Shown: positions 37,240 through 51,463 of the stretch, in pieces | How positions within the stretch are numbered: the stretch's first letter is position 1 | Layout of the letters: each line of letters starts with the position of its first letter | Assembly (NCBI GenBank): GCA_004154925.1 | Contig: QJNS01000297.1 | Location: 1 to 64,000 of the forward strand | Direction: 5' to 3' | From: Monosporascus cannonballus | Taxonomy: Eukaryota > Ascomycota > Sordariomycetes > Xylariales | Length of the DNA stretch: 64,000 nucleotides | Program-made: the position numbers and the translations under genes | The notes under the pieces: generated by a model | What the model was told of the DNA's origin: nothing | Databases searched by the model: none | The model's input: the letters and a program-made list of their open reading frames with translations, nothing else

Positions 37240-39818
37240 GAAGAGTCTTTTATTAAATTATACACTTATTCGTCTATTTTCACATTATATTATAACCTTC
37301 GTAATTTAATTATATTCCTTATTAATTTAAACAGAAAAACGATAAAAATAAAATAAAAACTAATATTAAATATTAACTTTAATTACTGATTATTGTTTCG
37401 AAATTCCTTAACAATTTTATATAGGTCTATATATTTAAAATTAAGTTTTCTTTCAAGTTATTTAATTTAAAAATATTTAATAATACATTATAAAGTTTTT
37501 TACTTTTCTAAAGTTAGTTTCTTTAACCGTTTTTCGTTACGTTTTTTACTTATATAAAGGCATACCAATTTTAGTTTTACTTTTATTTTTCAGTATTATT
37601 ATTTAAATTATTTTACTACAAAAATTATTTTAATATTAACTGGCGTGTTATATACTTTTTTGTAAACCTTTAATATAAAGCTAACATTTATATTTATTGA
37701 AACCATTTTAATATCTTTCTAATAATATATGTTATATCTTAATTATACTGTAAGTAAAATCTAATTTCAATATTTTATTCGTAATTAATATAATATTGTA
37801 AATACGATCTTAAGCTTTAATTTAATTATTTCAAATATTATTTTTTAAAGAATTTGAAAAGCATTTAAAAGCTTATAGTTTAAGTTAATTAATATTTTAC
37901 AATATAAATAAAATATTAAAATAACAATACTTTCTTTACCAGACATCAGTTTATACAATTATTCGTATATATTAAAAATATATCTCTTAAAAATACGTTA
38001 GTTTTCGGCGTTTATTTTTGATTAATATGCAAAAAAAGAATGAATACATAAATATATAAATATTTAAAATTAAAACATATAGTAAGTTTATTTAAAATTG
38101 CGAAAACTCTGTTATAATATATTTAAATTATATAATCTTTGGAAATAGAAATTTTAATAATGAAATTTATAGTATTCGAATTTTATAAGTTTTAAAACCT
38201 AATAATAATTATAATTTTCCATCGGATTTATATTATTAGATTTAAGTCTTATTACAAATATTATATTATCGTCGTAGTTTTTAAATCATCATTTTAATTT
38301 TAGAAAAGTAATAATTGTATTAAATTTACTTTAAAGTTTTATAAATACATAGATGTTCGTATAATAAATGCACGTATATATAGTGTATGAAGTTTCTTTT
38401 AATATTTTTTCGAAACTTGTAATTGTTTTAGACTTTTTATTTTCTTAATTAACTTTTCTTTTCGAGGTCTAGGCACTTGCTTAAGATATTAGCTTTGCTG
38501 TTTTTCGAAGTCTTTTTATAAATAACAGCGAAATCGACGCTCGACATCTTTTTTACATATTATAATTATCGTTTTGTAAGTTCTTTAGTCGTAATAAAAG
38601 AGGTAAGATTTTAATAATCTGTATAAATCTTAAGTTAATAAAGATTTTAAAAAGGTGTTTAAATTTTCGAAAAAGCGTAATAATAGCTATAAATTCTATA
38701 ATTAAAATAAGGTAATTAAATTCGAGTTTTAAACTTATATAAATATCATAATAAGATATAATTTACTCTATTTCGTTATCTAACTATTATATTTAACACA
38801 TAAATTAAAATATCGAAGTTTAACATTATAAACTGTATAAAACTTTATATAATTAATAATTATTTGTTAATAATTGTACTGATAATGTATTGAAATTCGT
38901 GTACTATTTGCGACGTTTAGTTTAATAAGTTTTAGTAATATTAATTACAAATTTAGTAATTTTATTTAAATTTCAAAGCAATCCTTTATAATAATTAACA
39001 AATTCAAAAAATACATATACCTTTTTTATTGTTATTAAAGATTATTATTTTATAATTATAACTATTTTTACTAGTATATTTTGCTATATTTTAAAGTAGT
39101 GGTGTATTTCATACATTTTGTCTTTTAAATATAGAACTATGTTCCTATATTAATTAGCAATTTAACGTTATATAAAACTTAGAAAACCTTATATACGTAT
39201 TCTGTATTCGTTTTTTCTGTTTTCGAAAAGTAGAAATAATATGAAAATAAAATACAATAAAACCGTTTAAGTATTTTCGTTATATATAATTATTTTTTAT
39301 TTATATTCTTTTTTATTTCAATAATTCAATTCAATAATATTTAATTTTAATAATATTACTAGTAGATTGTGAGTAGTTAAGTATTTATTATCATTTCTCG
39401 TTCTTTTTAAGCATGTATAATATTATATATTCGATGATTAATTTTAAACCATAAGATTTATCTTTTTTACACCGTATTGTTTTAAGAACTTTTATAAAAT
39501 ATATAGCTTAGTTTTGTTTACATTACAAATAAGATAATATCTAATTAATAAGTGTTTTTAAAAAGATTATTTTATAATTCTATTTATTATATTTTTATAA
39601 TTGTATTTGAAAATCTCTTGAAATAATTATTCGTATTTGTAATATAATAACAATATATTTATTAAACTGTTATATATTTTTTATTATTTTAAATGTTTAC
39701 ATAATAATTGAAACTATATATTAACAATAATATTAAGAATAAGTTAGATTTACTATTAATATTCATTTTTATGTCGTATTTTTATAGTTATAGTTGTCTT
39801 TAGTTTTATCTAGAATTA

Positions 39819-39853
<35 letters not shown>

Positions 39854-41287
39854 CATGTTATTTACTTTAAAAATATAAAACGAAGTTTGCTTAATTAAAA
39901 TTTCAATATATTATAACGTTATAGTTGTCTAATTATTGTTTGTTCTTTAAAAATATATTATAATTTCTTAAAAAATAATATCGAACTTAACTATTTAGCG
40001 TTTTACTTTAGAAAAATCTTCTACATAATTGATCCTGTATATAATATTTTCTTCATTATATATAAGTTTTTAGCTTTTACCATTTTTAACGATATATAAT
40101 TTTAATTTGTACTTTTGTGCTAATTTAAACACAATAACGTTAAATATAATTTAATTTTTACTTAAAATTTCGTAATGTACTATTCCGATATATTAATATA
40201 TTCTAATTACATATTGAGAAAAATAAAATTGTTTATAATTTTTATTATAATCTCTAAGACTGTTTTACAAAACTCTTTCTGATTTTTTTATATTGTATTA
40301 ATTTATAGGCGTTTTATAGATACTCTTTTTATAAATCTATTTCGGATTTATTAAATCGTTTTTACCTTTATATATAAAACCTATTTAACTGCTCTGTTTA
40401 TTTTTTTTATCAGCGTATCTAAATTTCAAACTAAAATAATTCTTTTTATTGCGAAATATCGGCATTAACTTTTTTAGAATTTCTAATATCCTTTTCAGTT
40501 CCTTCTTTAATAACTTATTTTTGTATTAAGAATTAAAATAAAAACCTAAAATATAAATTTATAATATCTTGCTCGCAGTACATTTGTATTATTTGCTCAA
40601 GATAACCTATTTTTCGTTTAGTAACAATATTACTTTTCATAATAAAAAACGCTTTTCTGCCGATATATTTTTCTTTTCGACACTTTCGAGCTATTATAAA
40701 TTTATTTAATTTTTTTAAAATGGTATAATTTTGTAAGTAATAATGATGTTATATCTGATTATTTATTTGTTTTTTCAAATTTAAAAAATTAAACCTTTAT
40801 TCAATATATCAATAATATATATAATAATATATTATTTGTTGTTATAAAAAAGAATTTGTCGTCGTATATGTTAAAATAATATAAAATATTCTGTATTAAT
40901 TGAATTTCTTTCGAAAATATAGTGTTATTTTGAGCTCAGTATTTATTAACCCTTTTAATTAACTATTTTCTTTCGTAGATTTTATAACTTTTTAAAATAT
41001 ACGAATTTTTCTTTTAGATATTTTATCTTCTATAATCTTTAACTATTATATATTAATAATACGAATTTTGTTAATAGCTGATTATTAAGTCGATTTTATT
41101 TTCACTAAAACTTTAAAAGTTTGTGTTTTTTATCATATTTCTAATAATGGTTATCGATATTCGAAAAATCTAAATTATATTAATAATTCGACTTTTTATT
41201 ACATTTTTCGAATAGAGGTATTTGGCAATATATTATAAACTTTTACCCATTTAATATATCAAAAACGTATATCATATTGCCCAATAA
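37240..41287 (-). mobile_element. Gypsy C, main internal portion
   Basis: It continues the reading begun at 29990-30404 after the B insertion. A degraded RNase H segment lies at about 38640-38860 and an RT segment upstream of it; no LTR borders this piece. It ends next to the LTR of element D, which may also have inserted into C. Confidence 0.65.
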
Positions 41288-41292
41288 TTAAA

Positions 41293-44200
41293 TATAACGG
41301 CTAGAAGTTAACTAATTACTAAACTGTAGTCGTACTGGTTTATATTAACAAAAATATCGTAAAAGTCCAAGTAATAAAACATTTAGTTAGGTTTTATAAT
41401 ACAAAAATCTTTTAATGAATAAAAGTATATTATAGATTTACATTAATAAAGTTATAAAACTAACAAATATATATTTTTTACTTACGTTTGAAATTATTTA
41501 ACCGATTTAACCGTTTTAAGCGCTTTAAATTATTTAATCTTTTCTATTTCGCGTAAAAGATTTAAATTACTAAGACTACCAAAAGTTTTAAGCTTATTAC
41601 GCAATCGCTATTCGTATCGTGTTTAGCTTTTTCTTATCTCGACCGTTTTTAAGCTCGTCAAATCTGTTAAATTATAATACGATTTCTCTCTTTTAAGAGT
41701 TTCGTCTCGAAATCTTTATTTATAAATTCTTTATTTTTTTTATTAATTATATTTACTCGTATTAAGAAAATTGATTTATGTAAACCTATTAATACTTTTT
41801 TTATTAAAATAAATTATTCGTCTAGGTTTTATTATAGCCTACTACATTGGCTGTAAAAACATTAAATATAAAATTATTTGCGATTTTGAAAAATATAAGT
41901 AATATATTTATTACGGCGATTCCTGAAACGTTCTTAAGCTGTTTAAAACTAAATACAAAAAGCTTCTTAATAAATATTCGCGCAAAACGTAAGAAAATAA
42001 GGGTTTAAAAAGCGTTATAAATTATTATTAAGAAACTGAACCGTTTTTAAATATAACGACGAATTCTTTGTTATCGAAATATAAAATATTTCGTTATAAT
42101 ATTAAAAGCACCGAAACTATAAAAGAATTGAAACGTTTCGAACAAAATTAAAAATAACTGACGGACAAAATAATCGCGTTAATATCCGTTATAATTTCTT
42201 CTTATTAGGCTAACATTAATATTATTAATTGGTTAATCGTTAACTTAAACGTTTCGTAAAATACTTCCGACGTTATTAATAAAAACTGTTTAATAATTAT
42301 GAAGTATTTATAAGATATTCCGCCCAGGTTTAAATATTAAAATTTAAGTATTCTTTTAATTTAATTAGGTATTAAGTAAATCTGTTTTCTTTTTATATTT
42401 TGAAAAGCTTCTTTATATTGTCAATAATTTTATCTTTTATTTTCATACTTTTTTATTCCTTATATATTTTAATAATGTCTGTTCTTAACTTTAATAAAAA
42501 TATAATAAGATAGAATTCAACTTAGTTTTTGATAGAAATTGTAATTAGTAATGATTTTTTAAAATTGTGTTCGTGATTTATATAAGTTAATATACTTAAA
42601 ATCGAATCTTTATTACATTTTTTTACTTAAATATTTTTATAGTAAAATGAACTATTTTTTTCGTTTTTCAACGTTTATTTTTAAAAATTTCGATTATAAT
42701 ATTGATTTAATTAATTCTGTATTAGTTTTAATTGCGTTTTTGTATCTTAATATAAATACAAACGTTATTTTAATATAAATATTATCTTAAAACTAATAAA
42801 TCCAAATTTAATATTTTTATAAATATAAAACATAAAAATACAATTTACGTTTATTAAGATTTTTTAATATTCTTTCCAATTTAATAAAATAAGTTAATTA
42901 AGTAATAAATAAATTTTAATTTATTTACTTTATTTATATTGAATATACTACGGCAAATAAGGTCTGATTTTTATTTTAAATATATTCAATAATGTATAAT
43001 TTAAGTCGACTTTTATTATAAAACGTTTTTAAAATTTTAAAATAAACGTAATTTCTTTATCCAAAACAAGAATTTATGATCGTGTATATATGTTAAAAAT
43101 ACTTTTTAGAAGTACATATCATGTATTTAGTATTAATATTTTTATTAAGCGAAAATGTAAGAAAATTTGTAAATTTATTAATAATTAGCGAAAATATTAT
43201 CGTAATATATTTTTATTATTATGCTTTGGGATAATAGGAATTTTGTCATAAAATTAACAATAATTATAGTTTTGAATAAAGTTTATATCATTATATTTTA
43301 ATTTTATACCCTAGATTACATTATTATTTTAGTTTCTATATTATTATCTTTATTTTATTAAAATAATATTATTATTAAAATTCTTTATAAAGTCTTAATT
43401 ATGAAATATTTGTATATATAACGTATTGAAGTTTTTAGCGTTTTTAAAGCTTCTACTTTATTTACATTCTTTCAACTTTATCGTTTTATTCTTAAGCTTT
43501 TCAATATATGCTAAATAATACGACTTAATATATCGCAATTTAACGTGAACATAAATGTTTTTTTAAAAGTAATATCGAAAATTATATAATTAAGTTTAAT
43601 TCACGATTTGCAAAATTTAACTATTTTTTGAAATCTCAAATATATGATTTTTTAAGTTTTTTATAAATATCAGCGAAATTGAAATTTGTTATCTTTTTTA
43701 CATATTGTAATTATCGTTTTATAGGTTTTTTGATTATGGTAAAATAGGTAAAATTTTCATAATATATATAAATTTTAAGTTAATAATTTTCTTTTAAAAA
43801 AGTATTATAATTTTCGAAACGTTATACTAATAATTATAAAACTTTCATTTAAAATAACGTAAATCAGTATGGCTTTTGTATCTTTCTAGAAAAAAGCATA
43901 ATACAATATAATCTTTTATAATTATTTCCTTACTCGATTATAAAGTTTAACGCATAATTCGAAATATAGGTTTTTATTTTAACGAATCGTTTTGAATTAT
44001 ATATACTTAATATTAATTCATTAATAATCGTATTTGTAATATTTTTAAACTTTTTTTATCGTTTATAACATTTGTTTAAATTCTTACTTTTTAATAAAAA
44101 TTAATAAAAGATATAATAATTTGGTTAAAGTTTCTGATAAAGTTCTTATAATAATTATTAGATTTAAGCAATACTTATACGTTTTTAACATTAATTCATA

Positions 44201-47200
44201 TTCATTATTTTGTAATAATAACGTTATTTTAAAATATTAATATATTATAAATATTTTCTTTATTCATAAAGTTAGTGTTTTGACGTTATTTAATAATTTA
44301 ATATTTTATAAAATTGGCAAGGTTTTATAAACGGATTTTGCGTAAATGCTTCTCGTTTCTAAATATATAAATATATCATTAATGTAATATGTAACGGAAA
44401 TGTTAAAATACTTTCGTAATATAAATTTTATAATTTGTAAAAAAGTTATTAGTACGTTAACAAATTCTACTAATATAAGAAAATATTTATTTAATTTAAA
44501 TTTCGTTTCAAAAGTTATATTTTAATTATATATGTTTATTTTTATAAAATTATACCCATTTCTAGTGTTAAATATTATAATTTATTTAACTTTATAATGT
44601 TAATCTTTAATTTTAATAATTCGAAATAACAATGTTCGATTTGTAATAATAATATTATTTAATTATCGATAATAAATTATAAAGCGTAATTGGTTGTTTT
44701 TTTAAATATAAAATATATGGACTATTTTACGAATAATTATAAGTATTGAATTTATATTTTCTGTAATCGATTTTGTGAATATATTTTAAAACCCATACTT
44801 TATTTTCGTTAAAATTATAAACAAGGTAAAATTTCGTAAATATATCTTTTTTCAAACTTTTTTCATAATTTTATTTCTTATATTTCAGCAATTGTATATT
44901 AAGGTTTTTTACAAGATTTATTAATATTTATAATATTATAATAGTATTATAATTAAATTTTCTTATATTTTAAACTATTCTTAATGATCGTTATTTAATT
45001 ATTTAAATTTTTTATGAAGTGTAATAATAATACGTTATATTTTTAATACTTAGTTTCTTTTTATACTTTACGTTTTTAATTTATTATATATTTTTTATAT
45101 TTTTAGATTTCCATTCGTTATTCTTTTCAATCTAATATCAAGATATTGCTTTTTTGAATTCTACTTATTGATAAAATATAAAATAAAATTTAGCTACTTA
45201 ATTCGTTTATTAATTAAGGCTTTTTCCTGATATATTTATATTTGTTCCAAAACTACATCGCAATTCTTAAATATAATAATATTATAATTTATTATTTGAT
45301 CTTATTTTTAAATAACAGTTTCGAAGTAACTAATTTCTCATTAATTAATTTGGTTATTAAGATAATTTTAACGTTCTATATTCATAATTATATATATTTT
45401 TGATTTGTATTTTCACAATAAATTAAATTTATTATTAACGTTTAAAATAATATAATAGGTATTTAGATCTCTGCACTATATTATTACAATATATTAATAC
45501 ATTTTAATTTATATATCCCTAGTAATATAATTTTCAACGGCTTTTATTATTATACTCAAAGCCTTTTTTTAAAAATTTCTTCTAATTTCATTCATTTTAG
45601 TTATATTACTGCTTCTTTATAAGTACTTTTTTCTTTTAATTGTTTTTCGAATTAACCAAGAGCTTTTTATATTTTTGTAATTAACACGTTGAATTATAAT
45701 ATTTCTTATTCTTAATAGCGTATTTAACCTTTAAACTATCGTAATTAATTGATTGATTTATTTTACAATAGTGTCTTACGTTATATTAATATCGTTTTTT
45801 TATATTTTCTAAGTAAATATGCGAACTTCTATCTTAATATTTTTGTTTTCGAAATCCATAATAGATATCCGTTTAAAATAAAAGTTCGCAATTACTCTTT
45901 AATCAAAGTTTTCTATTAGATACTAGATTAATCTTTTTATAAATTAATAATTATATTAACTATCAAAATATAAAAATGTCTCTGTAAATTTTTTTTTAAT
46001 TGGCTTTATAAAATTATATATTTATCGATTTGGTTTTATAAGGTAATTATTCGAAGATATCGATATTATTATTTATTTTTCTTATTTTATTCGATTTAGT
46101 TAACAATATCGAATTCTTTTTTATATATACGTATAATGCGATAACAAATAAATCTTTTATTTATTATATATAAAATATTCTTAATATCCGCAATATATAG
46201 CGTATATTTTATCGTATTAGTTAAAGATTTGAAGATAAATAACCTTTACTTATTTTTAATATTTCTTTAATTACTTTTTAAAACGTTTTACTTTTAAAAC
46301 GTTTTTAACTTAATTTTTTAGCTTTTTGCATTTTTATGAAACTTTTATTAGAACAATACTTATTTACACTAAATTTGAATTATATTAACGCTTTGCTAAT
46401 TTCTATTAAGTAATCTTTTTCTTAAGTTAATGAGTTGTATTTTAAGATCAAGGTTTAATTACCTCATTATCGAGTTTCTTTATAGATATTTCGATAATAT
46501 CTTTCTTTTGCTATCGTTATAACACTTAATTTAGCTTTTGTTTTTATACTGTACCGTTTCGAATTGCACAAGTCCTAGCGCTATGTTATGCGATATAAAT
46601 AGTACGTTTCGTTTTTTTTTAGAATAGCCGATTAACCTCCGCATTTTGAAATATATTATTCTTTTTCTTCTATACGGCATTTGTATAATCGGTTATTAAT
46701 TTTAAAAAGTTCTGTAATTTATCGAGTTTAAGTTCTAACTCTTGAAAATTCAATCCTTTTATTTTTACCATTACAATTAAATTTATTTATAAAAAGTATT
46801 AGTTGTATTATCGCCTTTATTACTAATTTATATTATATTTAGCTATAAAATATCGAAAGATTATAATATATTTCGAAGAAAATCCTTTTTCTTTTCATTA
46901 AAAGATTTGTTATATTACCGTTTAATCTCTGTCTAGGTTTTCGAAATTTACTTTAATTTGTTTTCGATGTTTATATAATTAGAAAATAATATTACCGGTC
47001 TTTTATTCTGCTTCGGTGTTTTTTTAGTTAATTTCTTATTATGTGTTTACATTAATCCTAAATATTTTCCGTAATAAATGCTGTTATAATAAAAATCTTA
47101 TTTACAAGTTCTTTTAAATTCTAAAAACGGAAATATATTCGTACTTAAATATAGAAATTTTAAACATTTTTTCTCCTTATAAAGTTAAGATTTCTTAACC

Positions 47201-47777
47201 TTATATCTTAATATAATAATACGAATAATGGTAGTTACTATTTGATTTATAAATAGTTAATTTTCTTTTCTTATATTTCTTAATTCTAGCCTAAAATTAC
47301 GTAATAATAAACAGTTAAATGCTGGTCTGTATTTTAACTTAAAAAGGTGTTATTTAAAGTTTAACGATATTTTTAAACAAAGGTTCATAACCTATAACGG
47401 TTAAAAATTAACTAATTATTAAACCTTACTCGTATAGATTAATCTTAATAAAATATCGTAAAAATTTAAATAATAAAATAATTCAATAAGTGTCGTAAAA
47501 TTTAAAATATTTTAAATAACGAAATTTCATTATAAGTTAATACTATTTAAATTCCGAAAATAAAAAGCGTATATATTTAATATACGGCTTAAAACATATA
47601 ACCGGTTTAATTTTTTAAACTCTTTAGACTTTTTAATTTCTTTCGTTCTGCTTAAGAGATTTAAAATACTAAGACTTACGAAAATCTTAAGCCTATTACG
47701 TAACCGATATTTGTATCGGATTCGGCTTTTTCTTTCTCGATCGTGTTTAGACCCGCTAAGCTTATTAGGTTATAATA
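41293..47777 (-). mobile_element. Ty3/gypsy element D, RIP-mutated, LTRs 41293-41679 and 47393-47777
   Basis: Paired LTRs of 387 and 385 bp both begin TATAACGG and end in TTATAATA; the flanks TTAAA and TTAAT nearly match as a target duplication. RNase H remnants lie at about 43790-44000 in the minus direction. The LTR sequence differs in its 5' half from A and B types, giving a third LTR subfamily that shares the same 3' end. Confidence 0.72.
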
Positions 47778-49523
47778 TTAATAGAGTTAATTTAATTTAA
47801 GTTTTGTCGTTAAGTTATTTCTATTTTTATTAAACCTAGCAATATCTTATACGAAATATCGGATATGTTTTGTCTTTTTCTTTAATTACTTTAATAGGTG
47901 CTATAACTTATAAGTTATTATTTACTACCGATTTTGATACGTTTCGAAATTTATTTATTTAACTTAATTAATTAAAATAATTTAATAACATTATTTTTCC
48001 TTATTTTCTTTTTAATATCATATAATATATATATATATATAAAATTAGCCTTTTTATTATAAATTTAATTTGTTTTAGTTATTCAGTTTTTAAAAATAAT
48101 CGTATATTTCGAAATTATAAATTTTTATTATAACAGTAAAACTTATTACGTCATAATATATTTTTTGAGATTTTTTATAAGATAATAGATAGCTATGAGC
48201 TAGGTAAGATAATCTCCGACCAGTCGTAAAGCAGATTCCAAGAAGTGAGTGTATTAGGTTACTTCCATCTGGCGTTTCCCACTAGCTGCCAGATGGTGGA
48301 TTTATATTAGTAAGTGGGTCGATGACTGATCGGTGGCTGGTCGACTGCCAGCCTCATCCTTATAGGGGCTGTATTTTCACATTTTTAAAGTTAATTTTTA
48401 ATTTATTTTTAAAATTAGTATAATAAAAAATATTCTTTAAAAAATTTCCTTATTAGATTTGTTGTTTTTTAAGTAATTTTTTATACTGAGTACGAATTAA
48501 TTAAAAACGTTTTCGATAAGAAAAAGGTTATAACAGCAAGGATTTAATCCGTTAATTTGTATAAATTCTAGAATTTCAAGTAAATTTATACTAATGTAAT
48601 AAAAAACTTTAAGTAATTTTTTTTATTATGTCGCTAAAAATTTTTAATTTTATCCTTCGTAGTGTTATTTGACTTTAAAGTAAGGTTTATTCAAGGTGTA
48701 AATTATAAAATAAAGTCTTTAAGATTTTAACTTTTATTTGAAATTAAGTTGTTAGTAAAGTGTTTATACTAAATATTAATATAATAACTAAAAGTTTTTA
48801 TTTAAAATTTAAAAGTGTTGCTATATAAAACCTTATAATATATAACGATATAATGGTTTAACTAATTATTAAACTTAAATTCTACGAATTTATATTAATA
48901 ATCGTATCGTAAAAGTTTAAGTAATTAAAATAATTTACGTAGAAACTACTACTATAAGTTGTTTTTATTTAAAATTATAATAAAATAACGAACGTATATA
49001 TCTTTTTTATCTGCCTTTTCTTTATAAATCTTTTATATTCTAGTAAACAAGTTACGTAATGATCTTGTCAATAGTTACAATTTTTAAAAAGAAAATTTCT
49101 AATCTTTTTAACTTAAGCTATGTTCGAGAATTTATAATATATATAATACTTTTAAAATATATCGTTTTTCTATTTGATTTATTAATAGTTTTTCCGCAAG
49201 TTTTAAGGTTATTTTTACACTATAAGAAAAAAGATTTCATACTTTAATAGTATAATAAATAAAAGTTTAAAGTTGATTTATAAATTTCTTCATAGTTGTA
49301 ATAATATAAAAACCGGTATAGTTTAAATGGTTAAGTTTAATACAGAATAAATATTTATAATTAATATTAAATGTATAAATAAAATTATAATTTATTTTTA
49401 AATATTAAAAAATTGGTTTAAAGATTTTATATACTATTTTCACAGGCACTTTATTACCATTTCGGTTTCTGTTTTTTATTTCTTCTTTCTGTTAATTAAT
49501 TCTTAATATACCTCCTTAGGGAA
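47778..49523 (-). mobile_element. Gypsy gag-side and LTR remnant (probably the 5' end of C)
   Basis: 48380-48850 resembles the gag/5' region of element A (compare 26050-26415), including AACAGCAAGGATTTAATCC-like text. At 48857 an LTR starts (TATAATGGTTTAAC...). Position and orientation fit the missing 5' end of element C, which would make D an insertion into C. This is inference from similarity by eye. Confidence 0.5.
48190..48370. other. GC-richer islet with a perfect hairpin inside the AT block
   Basis: A 180-bp segment of near-normal GC. It holds the inverted repeat CCATCTGGC / GCCAGATGG separated by 14 nt, followed by TAAGTGGGTCG. No coding potential was seen. It interrupts a gypsy remnant and is probably a small insertion of another kind. 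Confidence 0.6.
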
Positions 49524-49569
49524 AATGTGGGGCGTAAAGTGGGTGGTGCGTGAAGGGGAGGCCGTAACT
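49524..49569 (-). repeat. Right GC-rich terminal inverted repeat of the AT block
   Basis: The reverse complement starts AGTTACGGCCTCCCCTTCA, continues CGCACC and ends CCCCACATT, pairing with 19467-19511. It is followed by TA. Confidence 0.75.
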
Positions 49570-49965
49570 TATATCGCAAAGACTGTAAAGTTAGCAGAGA
49601 GACAATGCAGACTTCATTTTCAGAAATGAAATCGCTCATCTACGAATAACCGCCCAATCATTCACCGCGTTAATCCATATGATGGAAGTTCCTTAGCAGC
49701 GACCCGCTACCCCGGATGAACACCCTGCGTGACTTATGATGGATTCGGCAACAACATGCCGCGTTTGCCTACCGGGTCCAGCAAACACAATGATCGAATC
49801 ATGATTGTTATGATAATGGAACCGAGGGAAGCAAACATCTAAGCAACCAACATGAAAACATAAATAGAGCTTCCATACCAGCTTTATCCTTACAATCCAC
49901 CCAAGAATACGTTCACATTTACTAATCATTCTCAACCCCCAAGTCCATCACCATACTACGATACA
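49570..49965. other. Upstream region of the orphan 261-aa gene
   Basis: Normal GC returns immediately outside the inverted repeat. No gene was recognised. The stretch before 49966 holds CTCAACCCCCAAGTCCATCA, a typical pyrimidine-rich fungal 5' leader. Confidence 0.5.
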
Positions 49966-50751
49966 ATGCCCCTGGAATTCGACCCCGAAAGTGTCCGCCT
50001 GAGCCGGAGCCCAAGCGGCGAGGCGTCTTTGGATGATGAGAAGGTTGCATATGCGACACGTGCCCTCCCCGAGTCTTTACTCGCGGCGGTCAAGGAATTC
50101 AGGCGTCGCCCAGAGGATAAGATCGGTTTCGTGTCGACGACAATGTCGGATCCCGCCTTCGTGATCGATCTGCAGCTGTCCACGGAAAAGAAAAGAGAGC
50201 TGGGGTCCCGCAATTACAGATACGTTGATGTGAAGGCACCAGTGACTATCTTGGTTACTGCAGACGACCTGAGAATCAATCAGAGGCCCAGCGTGGTCTT
50301 GGACTCCTTGGCCAAGTACGCAATTGACGGTCTTTGGCCTTTCCTGGCACCGCACGTGCGCGCTCGATTCGGCTCAGAAGGGCCGACAACGGAATTTTTC
50401 GAAACACTGCACAAAGACGCGGAGGAGATTCTGGACCTGCTCGAAGGTATGCTATCGGATGTGCCTGGCATCGAAATCCCCATGGAGGGCACCGACGACG
50501 AGACGCTATGTGTTGTTGACAGTATCGACGACGCGATTAGCGATGAGACTGCGCAGCATGTGGAGCGGCTGGTCAGAGTCTTGGAGGAAATCTTCGTGGT
50601 CCACGGAAAGGGAAAGATTATATTCTTCGCGGACGGGGATTGCAAGGCCATGAAGTACCTGAAGCACCCGGAGAACGTAGTGCGCATTAACTGGTGCGAT
50701 GAGGATGAGTCTGGCGACAACTCCGGCGGCGAGTGTTGCGGAAACGAATAG
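49966..50751 (+). CDS. Hypothetical protein, 261 aa, no recognised domain
   Basis: An intronless ORF with codon usage like the other genes (G/C-ending codons), ATG 49966 and stop TAG 50749-50751. The protein is acidic, with no signal peptide and no membrane segment. Features are helical residues 40-60, a central region with YVDVKAPVTILVTADDLRI, and acidic segments (GTDDETL, SIDDAISDE). A segment VHGKGKIIFFADGD follows, and the tail is CDEDESGDNSGGECCGNE. It stands alone about 400 bp from the AT-rich block edge, a place where lineage-specific fungal genes are common. It could be an orphan or a diverged family member; no function is offered. Confidence 0.7.
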   Translation: MPLEFDPESVRLSRSPSGEASLDDEKVAYATRALPESLLAAVKEFRRRPEDKIGFVSTTMSDPAFVIDLQLSTEKKRELGSRNYRYVDVKAPVTILVTADDLRINQRPSVVLDSLAKYAIDGLWPFLAPHVRARFGSEGPTTEFFETLHKDAEEILDLLEGMLSDVPGIEIPMEGTDDETLCVVDSIDDAISDETAQHVERLVRVLEEIFVVHGKGKIIFFADGDCKAMKYLKHPENVVRINWCDEDESGDNSGGECCGNE

Positions 50752-51463
50752 GGGGAAGGGGTGACCAGGATGGGAATGGTGAGGGGCTAGGACTTTGGAT
50801 GGAGGGAGGGGGCGGACTATGAGCGTGGTACTGCACATCTAGACCCTACATTCTCGGTCAATCATGCGCGGGTCTCTTTTCTGGCATGGCTCTCTATTCT
50901 GGCATGGCTCTCTATTCTCACCTGTAGTGTTGATTGCACAAAACAGCTTAACTCATCGAGGTGGCAATCGACGCGGTGCTCCTGAGAGGTGGTGCTACTA
51001 TGGCCGGCTGCTGAGCGCGGTGAGGTTGAGTGTTCTACCCCTGATTTCCCCAATCACATAGTCTAGCGGCAATGTCATGCAGATACGGCGCTAGGCTTCC
51101 TCCCCCTTCCAGCAGAATATGATAGCATTTTACTATCACTACACGTGCCGCTCATGGCATTGATGACACGATGGCTTGGTGTCCCTTGGAAAATAGGGGT
51201 TGATAGCTGGGTGCTGTGAGTGGTTCTGACAAATCTAACGCCGCATAAATTGAACTCGGAGTTCGCTGTGCGCCTTCTTTCTATTTCCTTTTCCCTCTGT
51301 AAGCCGGAGTGCAAGACATAAACACTGATGTCGTGAACCTCATATCCGGGAGCAGGTACAAGTGTCGCCCGCCCTGTTCTATGACCTGGTATTGGATCCG
51401 TTATCTTCCAATGCGACAAGGCTCACATCAGAAGATAATGTTTCCTTTCCCATTACTCGTATT
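50752..51463. other. Intergenic region with an 18-bp tandem repeat
   Basis: 3' flanks of two convergent genes. At about 50875-50916 the unit GGCATGGCTCTCTATTCT occurs two to three times. No gene was recognised. Confidence 0.6.

Larger units (their letters stand above)
19467..49569. mobile_element. 30-kb AT-rich RIP-mutated block bracketed by inverted repeats
   Basis: The base composition changes abruptly just inside 19511 and 49524. Between these points almost everything is A/T with TpA excess and very few intact ORFs. The block contains at least four Ty3/gypsy copies, a pogo/Fot1 element and LTR fragments, all with C-to-T/G-to-A decay as expected from RIP. Both edges carry a GC-rich inverted repeat (see separate entries) and each is flanked outside by the dinucleotide TA (19465-19466 and 49570-49571). 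The simplest inference is that a TIR DNA transposon at a TA site became the landing pad for nested retrotransposons. A single very large element is an alternative. Confidence 0.6.

Noticed and set aside
49059..49247. 62-codon membrane-like frame
   Set aside because: Same composition artefact in RIP-converted DNA.
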